Numbered from the stretch's first letter, positions 7,513 through 15,197 are shown. The stretch: 44,303 bases of DNA from Candidatus Aquidulcis sp. (GCA_020723385.1 DYIZ01000031.1:1-44303), one strand, 5' to 3'. The notes: generated by a model not told the origin, from the sequence alone. Made by a program: numbers and translations.

Positions 7513-8496
7513 TCAGGGCATTACGAACGCTGAACCGGCCTGGTTGTAACCCACGCCCGAACCGACGAAGGCCACCAAATCGCCCGATTTGACACGGCCT
7601 TGCTCGCAGGCATCGTCGAAGCACATCGGCAGGCAGGCCGAGCCGGTGTAGCCCCATTTGTCCATGATCCAGTGAGCTTTTTCGATCGGCAGGCCCAGGG
7701 TTTCCATAACATGCTTGATGCTATTCAGGCGCACCTGGGTAAAGATCGCCATATCAATATCGTTGAGGTCAAAATTGCCATTCTTGGCCAACTCGCGCAT
7801 CCGCTCTACCCAGCCCTCGTTGTTCACAGTGGCGGGGAACGGCGTGATGAAACGCACCTGGGTGCGGCCAGCCTGGGCGCTTTCAACCGTGGCCGGTTCG
7901 AAGGTGCCGCCGGAATAGATACCCCAGTGTTTGTGGTAAGAACCATCCGCGAAGAAGGTGGAGCTGACAAAGCCCGGCTTGCTGTCGGCGGTCAGGATCG
8001 CCGCGCCGGCGCCATCGCCGTAGAAGAATGACATCAGATCATTATTCCAATCCGACAGCTTGTGCATCATGTATGCGCCGATGACCATCACGTATTTGAC
8101 ATGCGGGTTGACGGCAATCAACCCGGCGGCGATATTCAGTCCGGTGGGAAATGAGGCGCAGGCGCAGCCCACATCGAAAGTACCGGCTTTGCTGGCGCCC
8201 AGCTTGTGCTGCACCACCACCGAGGTAGCCGGGGTGATGTAATCGGGGCTGTCGGTACCCAGGATGATCATGTCGAGATCATCGGGCTTGAGACCCGCCT
8301 TGGTCAGGGTATCCTTAGCGGCCTCGACTGCCAGGTCAGAAGTCGCCCATTCTTCGGGAGCGTAGAAACGCCGGTTGATGCCGCTGGAGGCTTCGAATTT
8401 GTCAATCACTTCCCCAAACTTGGGGCGCATGTCCGCGTTGGGGCGCTCGATGGGAGGAACGTAACGTCCAGTTCCGATAATGGTGGCGTAACGCAT
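7513..8496 (-). CDS. KAS III-like condensing-enzyme homologue with altered catalytic triad
   Basis: A 327-aa FabH/KAS III-fold protein. The start at 8496 is set by AAAGGAG 6 nt upstream; upstream in-frame codons derive from the heptamer repeat. The nucleophile position is kept (Cys113 in CACASFPTGL). The FabH histidine of PHQAN is Thr253 in AIFTQVRLN, and the asparagine of GNTG is Tyr283 in WGYTGSA. A decarboxylative Claisen condensation is therefore unlikely. Acyl transfer from Cys, a thioesterase-like role, or HMG-CoA-synthase-like chemistry remain possible. It is encoded with an SCP-x-like thiolase and DUF35 protein, the set that forms a complex in archaeal HMG-CoA synthesis, but it lies five genes upstream of that pair. 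Confidence 0.85.
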   Translation of the reverse strand: MRYATIIGTGRYVPPIERPNADMRPKFGEVIDKFEASSGINRRFYAPEEWATSDLAVEAAKDTLTKAGLKPDDLDMIILGTDSPDYITPATSVVVQHKLGASKAGTFDVGCACASFPTGLNIAAGLIAVNPHVKYVMVIGAYMMHKLSDWNNDLMSFFYGDGAGAAILTADSKPGFVSSTFFADGSYHKHWGIYSGGTFEPATVESAQAGRTQVRFITPFPATVNNEGWVERMRELAKNGNFDLNDIDMAIFTQVRLNSIKHVMETLGLPIEKAHWIMDKWGYTGSACLPMCFDDACEQGRVKSGDLVAFVGSGVGYNQAGSAFVMP

Positions 8497-8522
8497 GGCT
8501 ACTCCTTTGTTGAGGGATTCAA

Positions 8523-8593
8523 GCGTAATTCGCAAAACGTAAAATATAATCCGTAAAGAGCGCCTTACGTTTTACGTGTCTACGTTTTACTTT
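8523..8593. repeat. Heptamer array with inverted arms (copy 3)
   Basis: CGTAATTCGCAAAACGTAA, an AT-rich connector, CGTAAAGAGCGCC, then TTACGTTTTACG and a right extension TCTACGTTTTAC. Arms AAAACGTAA and TTACGTTTT pair exactly. The array abuts the TGA stop of the SDR gene (8594-8596) and forms the leader of the KAS III-like gene. Confidence 0.88.
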
Positions 8594-9358
8594 TCACGTC
8601 CCAATCACGATCCCGCCGTCCACGCTGATCGTCGCACCGTGGACGAAAGCGGCTTCGTCGCTTGCCAGCCAGAGATAGGCATTGGCAATATCCACCGGCT
8701 CGCCCAGGCGGCCCAGCGGAGTGTGCGAGCGCATATCGGCCAGGATGTTCTCAGGCATTTTCTGCACCATCTCGGTGAGAATGAACCCCGGGGCGACTGC
8801 GTTCACACGGATGCCTGATTTTCCCAGCTCGCGCGCCCACACCTTGGTCATACCGATCACACCGGCTTTGGTCGCCACATAATTGGTCTGCCCAAAATTG
8901 CCGTACAGCCCAACCACCGACGAGGCATTGACAATGACACCGCCGCCCTGTTTGATCATGTAGGGTGTCACAGCCTGCGTGCAGTTGAACACGCCCTTCA
9001 GGTTGACGTTGATGACCGCGTCCCAGGCAGCCTCTTCCATCTGCTTGACCAGCGCGCCATCCTTAACCTTGACAAACAGCCCATCGCGGGTGATGCCAGC
9101 GTTGTTGATGAGCACGTCCACGCGGCCGTATTGGGCGACGACACTATCCACCCAGGCCTGCACTTCCTGCCGGTCAGCCACGTTAACCTTGTCGAAACGA
9201 GACTGGGGGCCAAGCTCTACAAGCAGAGCCTTGCCGGCCTCTTCGTTGACATCGCAAATGACAACTTTTGCGCCTTCCTGGGCAAAACGAAGCGCGGTGG
9301 CCTTACCAATGCCAGCCGCGCCGCCTGTGATGAGGGTGACTTTATTTTCAAGACGCAT
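8594..9358 (-). CDS. SDR-family 3-oxoacyl-CoA/ACP reductase (FabG/PhaB-like)
   Basis: A 254-aa classical short-chain dehydrogenase. It has the cofactor motif TGGAAGIG (11-18), NNAG (85-88), Ser147, and the catalytic pair Tyr160/Lys164 in YVATK. The family interconverts 3-hydroxyacyl- and 3-oxoacyl-thioesters with NAD(P)H. Asp36 after the second strand (ICDVNE) suggests NAD preference, which would fit a catabolic direction. It is the first gene of the minus-strand operon, with a strong ribosome site (GGAGG) before the ATG at 9358. The leader of about 105 nt carries an octamer repeat and is preceded by the SARP-like operator at 9471-9513. Confidence 0.9.
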   Translation of the reverse strand: MRLENKVTLITGGAAGIGKATALRFAQEGAKVVICDVNEEAGKALLVELGPQSRFDKVNVADRQEVQAWVDSVVAQYGRVDVLINNAGITRDGLFVKVKDGALVKQMEEAAWDAVINVNLKGVFNCTQAVTPYMIKQGGGVIVNASSVVGLYGNFGQTNYVATKAGVIGMTKVWARELGKSGIRVNAVAPGFILTEMVQKMPENILADMRSHTPLGRLGEPVDIANAYLWLASDEAAFVHGATISVDGGIVIGT

Positions 9359-9384
9359 GGGGATCCTCCGTGGGGGTGAAATGA

Positions 9385-9424
9385 GTAGTCATGTAGACAA
9401 GTATACAGGTAAACAGGTTGTGCA
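9385..9424. repeat. Octamer array in the leader of the acyl-CoA operon
   Basis: Five successive 8-bp units start at 9385: GTAGTCAT, GTAGACAA, GTATACAG, GTAAACAG, GTTGTGCA. A small hairpin (GTCAGG 9428-9433 with CCTGAC 9443-9448) follows. The array lies between the predicted transcription start near 9464 and the SDR start codon, so it would be transcribed. Confidence 0.75.
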
Positions 9425-9470
9425 ACAGTCAGGGATTATCAGCCTGACAGCTACCAGGCTATTCGGCTAA

Positions 9471-9513
9471 TTTATAACATGGGGTCGTTACAGAACGGTT
9501 ACAAACGGGTTAC
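9471..9513 (-). promoter_or_regulatory. Predicted SARP/BTAD-type operator and -10 box for the acyl-CoA operon
   Basis: On the minus strand three heptamers GTAACCC (9513-9507), GTAACCG (9502-9496) and GTAACGA (9491-9485) repeat every 11 bp with 4-bp spacers. Exactly 8 bp later comes TATAAA (9476-9471). No -35 hexamer is seen at the usual place. Streptomyces SARP promoters (ActII-ORF4, AfsR) have this geometry: heptamer direct repeats on one helix face, the last 8 bp from the -10. The first heptamer overlaps the stop codon of the BTAD regulator gene next door, the obvious candidate activator. Confidence 0.7.
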
Positions 9514-12500
9514 CGCGATTTGAGTTTTGCCAGCAGCGCCTGCGTTTCAGCCGAAGGTTCCACCCCCAATTCGTCCTTCAGCACGGCCCGGCAGCGATTA
9601 TAGGCGTTTTGCACTTGCGAAAGATTTCCCTGCCCGGCGTAAGCCTGCATGAGCAGGCGGCAGCCTGGCTCCCAACAGGGATCACGCGCCAGCGCCGTCT
9701 GGCCCAGCGCAATCGCCTCGTCCCAGTTGGAAGCGCTGGTGAGCAGTTGGCCCAAGCGCCCGGCTGCCGCCAGGTAAACCTGCGCCAGGCGGTCGCGCGG
9801 CGCGGCAGCCCAATCATCGTAACGGCAGTCGGGCAGGTAATCATCCTGGTAAAGCGCCAGCGCTTGCCGCAGACTGGCGACATCGTTGGATGCGGCCAGC
9901 CGCTCGAAGTGATCCACATCTATTTCCAGGCGGGCCGCCGGATTCAGCCCGTAGGCATTGCCCTTGCGGATGACGAAGAACGGCTGGGCGTCACGCGGCC
10001 GGGCCGGTTCCAGCGCCCGGTTCAGGGCATTGAGCGCCACCTTGAAATCCCGAATCCCCGCCTCGGGCGGCAGGTCGGGCCACAACAAATCCACAATCTG
10101 CTCGCGCTGGAGCACCTTTTCCCGGTGGGTAGCCAGCAGTTGAAACAGCTTGCGGGCCTTCTCACGCTGCCATTCGTGGGCAGTTACCAATGTATCCCCC
10201 CGCCAAACGCTGAACGAGCCGAGCGTGCGCACCCACACCGTGTAACCCGGGTGATCGTCTTGCTCGTCGAGGCCAGCCTCCGAAAGCAGCCGGGAAGCGT
10301 AAGCCGTCTCGATCGCCTGGCGGCGCGCCGTCAACAGCAGCGGCAGAAAAGCCTGATCGTCTTTCAATCCCAGGAATGTGCGGCGGGTGAGCAGCACATC
10401 GTACCCCTTGGCGCGGGCGACGGGGAGCAGCGCTTCGAGGTACTCGACCGCCGCCGCGGAATCGCCCTGCCCCCAGGCATTCAGCGCCAGCCAGAGCAGG
10501 GCTGCCGCCCGCCCGAAGGAATCGCCCACCCGCTCGAAACCGCTGATCGCCCGGTCGAGCCATTCGACGGCAGCCTCCGACTGGCCTGCCAGGGCAAAAC
10601 TGGCCCCCATCGAAACCCGCGCCAGGTCGCCGATCCACTCGTCGCCAGACTGTTCAGCGATTTCCAGGGCGCGCAAGACACTCTCTTCGGCGGCGCGCAG
10701 GTCGCCGGCGTAGCCGTAGGCGCGGCACAAGCCCCACAGCGGCTCCACCGAAACGCGCATCACCTTGAACGGCCTGACTTGCTCCATGGCGGTGCGATAG
10801 CATTCGATGGCCTGCTGGTATTGATCCTCCCGCCAGGGATGGATCTGGGTAAGTTGGAGCGGATGTCCCAGCCGCATCGCGCCGACGGCTTCGACGAAAT
10901 TCGATTGCAGCTCCTGGCCGATGGCAACCCCGGCGTGGGCGTGTTTCTCAGCAGCTTCGGCATCACCCAGCATGACACAGATCAACGAAAGCAGCAGCAC
11001 GGTCTCACGGTGAAACCGCTGCGGCCGGGAAGCGTGGGCGGCGCGCTCTTCGGCAGCGCGGGCTTCGAGCAAGCGACGCGCCTCGGCCAGCCGCCCGGTG
11101 CGCAACATGGCCCGCGCTTCGAGGTAAACGTCTCCAGGATCGGCCTCGGCGCGCAGGAGACGCGCTTCCGCGTGGAGAGCTTGCGCCTGGTCGGGGTAGC
11201 CCAGGTTGAGCTTGTTTTCAGCCAGTTGATCGAACAAAGCGGCGGCTTCTTCACGGTGTTCCTGCGGCTCGAGCAGACGGGAGGCCTCTTCGAGCAGGGC
11301 ATCGGCTTTCAGCGGGCGAATCGTGTCCAGGTAAACTTGCGCCTGGCCGCGCAGGGCGCGGCTCTTCCCGAGGCGGTCGTTACAGGCCCCATAGAGCCGC
11401 CCGGCTGCCAGATAATGATCAAGCGCGGCATCGAAATCGGCGCGCAGGCGGCACACGTCGCCGAGCAGCAGGCTCAATTCGGGGCGGGCGGCGCGGATCG
11501 TATCCGGCAAACGGTCGGCCCAGCCGGTCAGGCTGTCGAGGCGGCCCATTGTGACGAGGCCGGGACCGATGGCAGCAATTTGGTCCACCGCCAGTTCGTA
11601 ATCTTCGGCGGCCAGGAGGTGGTAGATCGTTTCCTCGGGCTGGTCAATCTCCCGGTAGTAGTTCCCCGCTTTCCGGTGGAGCAACCGGCTGTGAGCGGGA
11701 TCCTTCGCAAGTTGGGCCTGCAAAAAATCGTGGAACAGCTTTTGGTAGCGGTAAACCCCATCTCCTACCGCGTCTACGAAAAAGCCGTGCTCATACAGAC
11801 GACGCAGCGTAACCTCGCTATCCAGTCCATCGAGAAGTAAATCGCAAGCCGCGCCGCTCATCTGCCGTAAGACCGAGGAGGTGAGCAGGAAACGCTGAAT
11901 GTTATCCGGCTGGCGAGCAAGGACTTCAGGTGCTAAATAGTCGAACAGGGCTTCGAGTGTGGCCGGGAGGCGGTCGAAAACATCTTCCAGGCTGGGAACT
12001 GCACCGCTTTGCAGGCTTTGCCAAATCATTTGCAGGGCAATCGCCCAACCGCCGGTTTCTTCGGCCAGCGCCTGAGCCTGGGCGCGGGAGAGGGTGTAGC
12101 CATATTGCAGGTCAAACAGGGTTTCGATTTCGTCCACCGTAAACGCCAGGTCAGCCCGGCTGATGGTCAGCACCTGGCCTTTGGCCCGCCAGCGGGGCAG
12201 GTCGTCGAAGGCGGGCATCTGGCGAGACGAGATGACAACATGCAAATAGGGTGGGAGGTAGTTGACCATTTGCCGGAGCAGGCTGGCGATCTCGGGCACA
12301 TCCTGAACGAGATGATAATCGTCCAAAACCAACAGGGTGTCGCTGGTGAGGTCTTTGGTCAGTGTGTTGAGCAGGGGGGTCAGGGCGGTGGGCGTGACGC
12401 GGTGACCGTTGCGCTCCAATTCCTGCAAGGCTGAGCGCCCCGATGACTGCGGAGACTGGTCGAACGCGGAGAAGAGGTGAACGAGGAAAAGCAGCGGGTC

Positions 12501-12722
12501 ACGATCCGGCTCCGCCACCGTATACCAGTACAGGTTTTCGATGGTATCGGCCAGAATAGCCAGGGCAGTGCTCTTGCCGAAGCCCGTTCCAGCCTGGACG
12601 ATGGTTAACGGGTAATCGAGGGCTGCTCGCAGCCGCGCTTCGACCCTGGGCCGGCGCAAGACCCCCTTTCGGCTGCGCGGCGGGATGTGCTGGGAGTGAA
12701 TGACCAGATCCTCAATGGTCAT
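9510..12722 (-). CDS. MalT-like STAND ATPase regulator with C-terminal winged helix and BTAD
   Basis: About 1070 aa from the ATG at 12722. An N-terminal P-loop STAND domain has Walker A GTGFGKST (near residue 45) and Walker B TLLVLDDYH (near 130). A long TPR-like helical region follows (about 330-800), then an OmpR-type winged helix (about 830-920; LGSFSVWRGD, LWPD) and a BTAD domain ending at LGVEPSAETQALL. MalT-type proteins are signal-gated activators; here the usual LuxR helix-turn-helix is replaced by the SARP module. The order is the reverse of the 40230 regulator. An open frame reaches 13046, but a promoter lies at 12732-12760, so the short start is preferred. It probably activates the operon at 9358. 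Confidence 0.85.
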   Translation of the reverse strand: MTIEDLVIHSQHIPPRSRKGVLRRPRVEARLRAALDYPLTIVQAGTGFGKSTALAILADTIENLYWYTVAEPDRDPLLFLVHLFSAFDQSPQSSGRSALQELERNGHRVTPTALTPLLNTLTKDLTSDTLLVLDDYHLVQDVPEIASLLRQMVNYLPPYLHVVISSRQMPAFDDLPRWRAKGQVLTISRADLAFTVDEIETLFDLQYGYTLSRAQAQALAEETGGWAIALQMIWQSLQSGAVPSLEDVFDRLPATLEALFDYLAPEVLARQPDNIQRFLLTSSVLRQMSGAACDLLLDGLDSEVTLRRLYEHGFFVDAVGDGVYRYQKLFHDFLQAQLAKDPAHSRLLHRKAGNYYREIDQPEETIYHLLAAEDYELAVDQIAAIGPGLVTMGRLDSLTGWADRLPDTIRAARPELSLLLGDVCRLRADFDAALDHYLAAGRLYGACNDRLGKSRALRGQAQVYLDTIRPLKADALLEEASRLLEPQEHREEAAALFDQLAENKLNLGYPDQAQALHAEARLLRAEADPGDVYLEARAMLRTGRLAEARRLLEARAAEERAAHASRPQRFHRETVLLLSLICVMLGDAEAAEKHAHAGVAIGQELQSNFVEAVGAMRLGHPLQLTQIHPWREDQYQQAIECYRTAMEQVRPFKVMRVSVEPLWGLCRAYGYAGDLRAAEESVLRALEIAEQSGDEWIGDLARVSMGASFALAGQSEAAVEWLDRAISGFERVGDSFGRAAALLWLALNAWGQGDSAAAVEYLEALLPVARAKGYDVLLTRRTFLGLKDDQAFLPLLLTARRQAIETAYASRLLSEAGLDEQDDHPGYTVWVRTLGSFSVWRGDTLVTAHEWQREKARKLFQLLATHREKVLQREQIVDLLWPDLPPEAGIRDFKVALNALNRALEPARPRDAQPFFVIRKGNAYGLNPAARLEIDVDHFERLAASNDVASLRQALALYQDDYLPDCRYDDWAAAPRDRLAQVYLAAAGRLGQLLTSASNWDEAIALGQTALARDPCWEPGCRLLMQAYAGQGNLSQVQNAYNRCRAVLKDELGVEPSAETQALLAKLKSR

Positions 12723-12731
12723 GGCAAGGTG

Positions 12732-12760
12732 ATTGTAGCCCAAAAGGGGAGGGTTGGCAA
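12732..12760 (-). promoter_or_regulatory. Sigma70-like promoter giving a nearly leaderless regulator mRNA
   Basis: On the minus strand TTGCCA (12760-12755) and TACAAT (12737-12732) are separated by 17 bp. The ATG at 12722 lies only 9 nt beyond the -10, so transcription would start about 2-3 nt before the start codon. No Shine-Dalgarno sequence precedes this ATG, which fits leaderless translation. Confidence 0.6.
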
Positions 12761-13093
12761 TATGAGGAGATGCGTGGGATTTGGCAACAAGTCCGATAAT
12801 GAAGGAAGCAACCCATTCAGGCGTGGGCCAAATGAGCAAAATGAGTTGGACGAGTTTGCGGAATTTCGGTATTACCGCAAAGTGGGGCGAAAATGGCGTT
12901 GGGAAGGTTGTTTTTCTATATAACGCTACTTGCAGAGCCATTTTTAGGGCCATGTGGGACGCTATCCCAAGGTGACTTGTTTCCAAATCCCTGCGTCGAA
13001 TAAGGCATTCGCACCGAGGTAAAATGTGGGTTACAAATAAGGACAAAAATGATCGCTCGTTTTCTTTGTGATAATGAATTTGGAGAAAGCGAT
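12761..13093. other. Intergenic region between regulator and toxin-antitoxin remnant
   Basis: No gene is supported here. The minus-strand frame that would extend the regulator to 13046 lies upstream of its promoter and reads as atypical protein. On the plus strand a TAAAAT (13021-13026) and AAGGAC before an ATG at 13049 could serve the nucleotidyltransferase remnant; a second in-frame ATG at 13094 has the better GGAG site. Base composition becomes AT-richer toward the right. Confidence 0.5.
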
Positions 13094-13180
13094 ATGTCTG
13101 AAGAGAAATTGCTACCTCTACTTCAAGAACTAAAAACTGGCCTGAATAAACTCTATGGCAGCAAATTGCGCGGTGTATAT

Positions 13181-13188
13181 CTTTTCGG
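13181..13188. repeat. Target-site duplication, left copy
   Basis: CTTTTCGG at 13181-13188 abuts the left end of the element; ATTTTCGG at 14747-14754 abuts the right end. Seven of eight bases match. IS66-family elements make 8-bp duplications, so one base has probably changed since insertion. Confidence 0.7.
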
Positions 13189-14746
13189 GTAACTGCTCAG
13201 ACACCTACACTGGAGCGGGTAGGAAGTCTGGGATATAAGGCGAACCGCGCATGACCAATTTCAAGGCTTCAAAGGCCCGAAAGCCATTTTTGCGAGCCGT
13301 GGACAGATAGCCTCGGATGGCACAGAATGTCTTCCCGCCATCTTCAGAGCGGAAACAGCCTGAGATTTTTTGTTTCAGCTTGACCATGCGAATATCTCTC
13401 TCGGCCAAGTTGTTGTCAAATGGCACCTTAAAATCATACATGAAAGCCAATACAGCCGCTTTGTGATCTCGCAAACGGTCGAGCAAGTTTTTCGGGGGCG
13501 GTTGTTTGATCTTGCCACGCTGCCCTGGAGATCTTTCTGGAACCGGATTGAGCGCCAAGCCCCGTTCAACTAACTCATCGTAACAAGTTTCGAATGCCAT
13601 CACCCGGTCTTGAGACAAACCAGACTGACCTTGTGCTACGGCTTTAGCCACCGTTTTCTTGATGGAGAGCAGAAGCTCCACCATATCACCTTCCCAATCT
13701 TGTGGGTAACGTTCCTGCAAGAAGGCGAACTCGCGCAGGTGATGGGCATTGCATGAAGCATGATCGGCGTCTTCGTAGCTGTAATAGGCCAACCAATCAT
13801 CGTGAACACTTTTCCCGATCCGGTGGGGCAGGATACCGGCATGGTTTATCCCGACAGTCCCACGTTTCTCATCTAGATGATAGTTCGTCGCACGTTCTGT
13901 GCCTGCGGAATGCACCCAGTGATTGTCTCGATTAATCCGCAGACTGCTTTCGTCAAAGTGTACCGCTTCATCGGTCTCAATCAAATACTGCTTGATCCGC
14001 TGATTGACTGGCTCAACAACCTGCGCCGCTTGATGGCCAGCGTCTACAATTGTCCCTTCGCCAACCGGGTGTCCGATCACATCCTCGCAAAACTCCACTA
14101 CCCGCTCCAGCGGAATGAACTGCTTCTGGTTGAGATAAACCATCAAGGCCTTGAAATCTGGCCCATATTGTGTCGGCTGGGTAATCCCGGCCGGAAACTC
14201 CGCTTGGTTTTCACACCCACAATCCGGACAACACTTCACTTCGGCCTGGTGTTCGATCACCATCAACCGAATGGGCGGCAATTCGTATTCCTGCCGCTTC
14301 TCAATGCGCTGGATGGAGGTTCGCTCCAATGTAGCCTGACATTGAGCACACCGCTCCACAGGATAACGTTTCACCCGGTCTGGCTTCTCTGCCATCTCCA
14401 GCCGATGTCCTGGATGCCCGTCTTGTGCCCCGCTCTTCTTGCCACTAGATTTGCGTAAGCTACGCGTGCGCTTTGGTTTGCTCATCCCATCGCTGGACGG
14501 CGGTTTGCTGGAGTTGTTGCTGTTTTTGGCCTGCTTATCTTCCAATTCCTGCACTCTCTTTGCCAGCAGCGCAACAACCTGAAGCAATTCGCCGACCAAT
14601 GCCACAACTGCATCTTCCCCTTGCCGGGCAATCGCACGGATCTCTTCCTCGGTCGGTACACGCAGCGTTGGCATTGCCCTATTTTCAATGGCTTTCTTGT
14701 ATTTTGCAATGGTAAAGTTCAACAATCCTTACGTCTGAGCAGTTAC
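13189..14746. mobile_element. IS66-family insertion sequence (ISBst12-like, single transposase)
   Basis: A 1558-bp element bounded by perfect 14-bp terminal inverted repeats GTAACTGCTCAGAC (13189-13202; reverse complement at 14733-14746). Ends starting GTAA are typical of IS66. It holds one minus-strand transposase gene and no room for the TnpA/TnpB accessory genes, as in the ISBst12 subgroup. A near-perfect 8-bp target duplication flanks it. It lies inside a nucleotidyltransferase pseudogene. The transposase frame is open, so the element may be active. Confidence 0.92.
13205..14674 (-). CDS. IS66-family transposase
   Basis: 489 aa from the ATG at 14674 (MPTLRVPTEEE); a TTG at 14725 could add 17 residues but has no well-spaced ribosome site. 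The order is that of IS66 transposases: an N-terminal helical leucine-zipper-like segment (VALLAKRVQELEDKQ) followed by NSSKPPSSDG, a zinc-finger region with CAQC and CCPDCGC, then the DDE catalytic core with HFDESSLRI, DADHASCNAHHLREF and a C-terminal NNLAERDIRMVKLKQKISG containing the glutamate. The C-terminal IS66 domain is complete. No frameshift is seen. It ends 3 bp inside the left inverted repeat. Confidence 0.93.
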   Translation of the reverse strand: MPTLRVPTEEEIRAIARQGEDAVVALVGELLQVVALLAKRVQELEDKQAKNSNNSSKPPSSDGMSKPKRTRSLRKSSGKKSGAQDGHPGHRLEMAEKPDRVKRYPVERCAQCQATLERTSIQRIEKRQEYELPPIRLMVIEHQAEVKCCPDCGCENQAEFPAGITQPTQYGPDFKALMVYLNQKQFIPLERVVEFCEDVIGHPVGEGTIVDAGHQAAQVVEPVNQRIKQYLIETDEAVHFDESSLRINRDNHWVHSAGTERATNYHLDEKRGTVGINHAGILPHRIGKSVHDDWLAYYSYEDADHASCNAHHLREFAFLQERYPQDWEGDMVELLLSIKKTVAKAVAQGQSGLSQDRVMAFETCYDELVERGLALNPVPERSPGQRGKIKQPPPKNLLDRLRDHKAAVLAFMYDFKVPFDNNLAERDIRMVKLKQKISGCFRSEDGGKTFCAIRGYLSTARKNGFRAFEALKLVMRGSPYIPDFLPAPV

Positions 14747-14978
14747 ATTTTCGGTTAGTATGCGTACGGCGAACTGGATTCTGATTCCGACCTGATATTC
14801 TGATCATCCTGTCGCATTTTGAGCGGTATAGCGCTGAGATCGAACGCACTGGCCGTTTGGTCAGTACACTATCGTTGAAATATGGCGTTTCGATCAGCCG
14901 GAAAATCACGACAGGGAATTATTGGACACCCGTTGATATCGCTTTATTCCGTAATGTGCGCGCCGAGGCGGTGGCATT

Positions 14979-15067
14979 ATGAAAGAAACCCACTGCTGCT
15001 CGAAAAGGCTCATCGGGCCATTCAGGCTGCTCAGACATTGCTGGCAGATGGCAACTGTTATGGATAA
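14979..15067 (+). pseudogene. HEPN toxin (HepT-like) N-terminal fragment
   Basis: An ATG at 14979 overlaps the nucleotidyltransferase stop by 4 nt (ATGA), the usual coupling of these pairs. After MKET the reading shifts by one base into LLLEKAHRAIQAAQTLLADG and NCYG, then stops at 15065-15067. This matches the first helix of the HEPN family (LLEKAxxALxAAxxLLxxGxYxGAxxRAYYA); the RNase motif and all later helices are missing. The fragment shows that a whole MNT/HEPN module once stood here. Confidence 0.65.
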
Positions 15068-15197
15068 GGTATAGCGCGAAACTGTCGGGCGGATGGCTTT
15101 TGAACGCCCAAAACAGCATTTTTGCCCCTGTGAAGCAAGGTACCGACACTTTTGCGGTAGACTCTACCGAAGAAACCACATCTACAAATCAAACATG

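Larger units (their letters stand above)
13094..14982 (+). pseudogene. MNT-type nucleotidyltransferase antitoxin (MntA-like), interrupted and decayed
   Basis: The 5' part (13094-13188) reads MSEEKLLPLLQELKTGLNKL, then YGSKLRGVYLFG, the start of a minimal nucleotidyltransferase just before the GSxxxGxxxxxSDxD active-site motif. An IS66-family element (13189-14746) splits it there. The rest resumes at 14747 and reads YAYGELDSDSDL, then (after one missing base) DILIILSHFERYSAEIE and onward to NVRAEAVAL and a stop at 14980-14982. The serine of GS is now a TAG, so the gene carries an insertion, a nonsense change and a frameshift. In intact MntA/HepT pairs the nucleotidyltransferase AMPylates and neutralises the HEPN RNase. 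This copy is dead. Confidence 0.8.

Noticed and set aside
9609-11840. 743-aa plus-strand ORF opposite the MalT-like regulator
   Set aside because: It is antisense to a gene with clear domains; its composition (Gln/Arg/Gly-rich, no motifs) is typical of a shadow frame in GC-rich DNA.
12723-13046. N-terminal extension of the BTAD regulator (108 residues)
   Set aside because: It lies upstream of a well-placed -35/-10 pair and reads unlike any domain; MalT-like homologues begin close to the Walker A segment, as the ATG at 12722 does.
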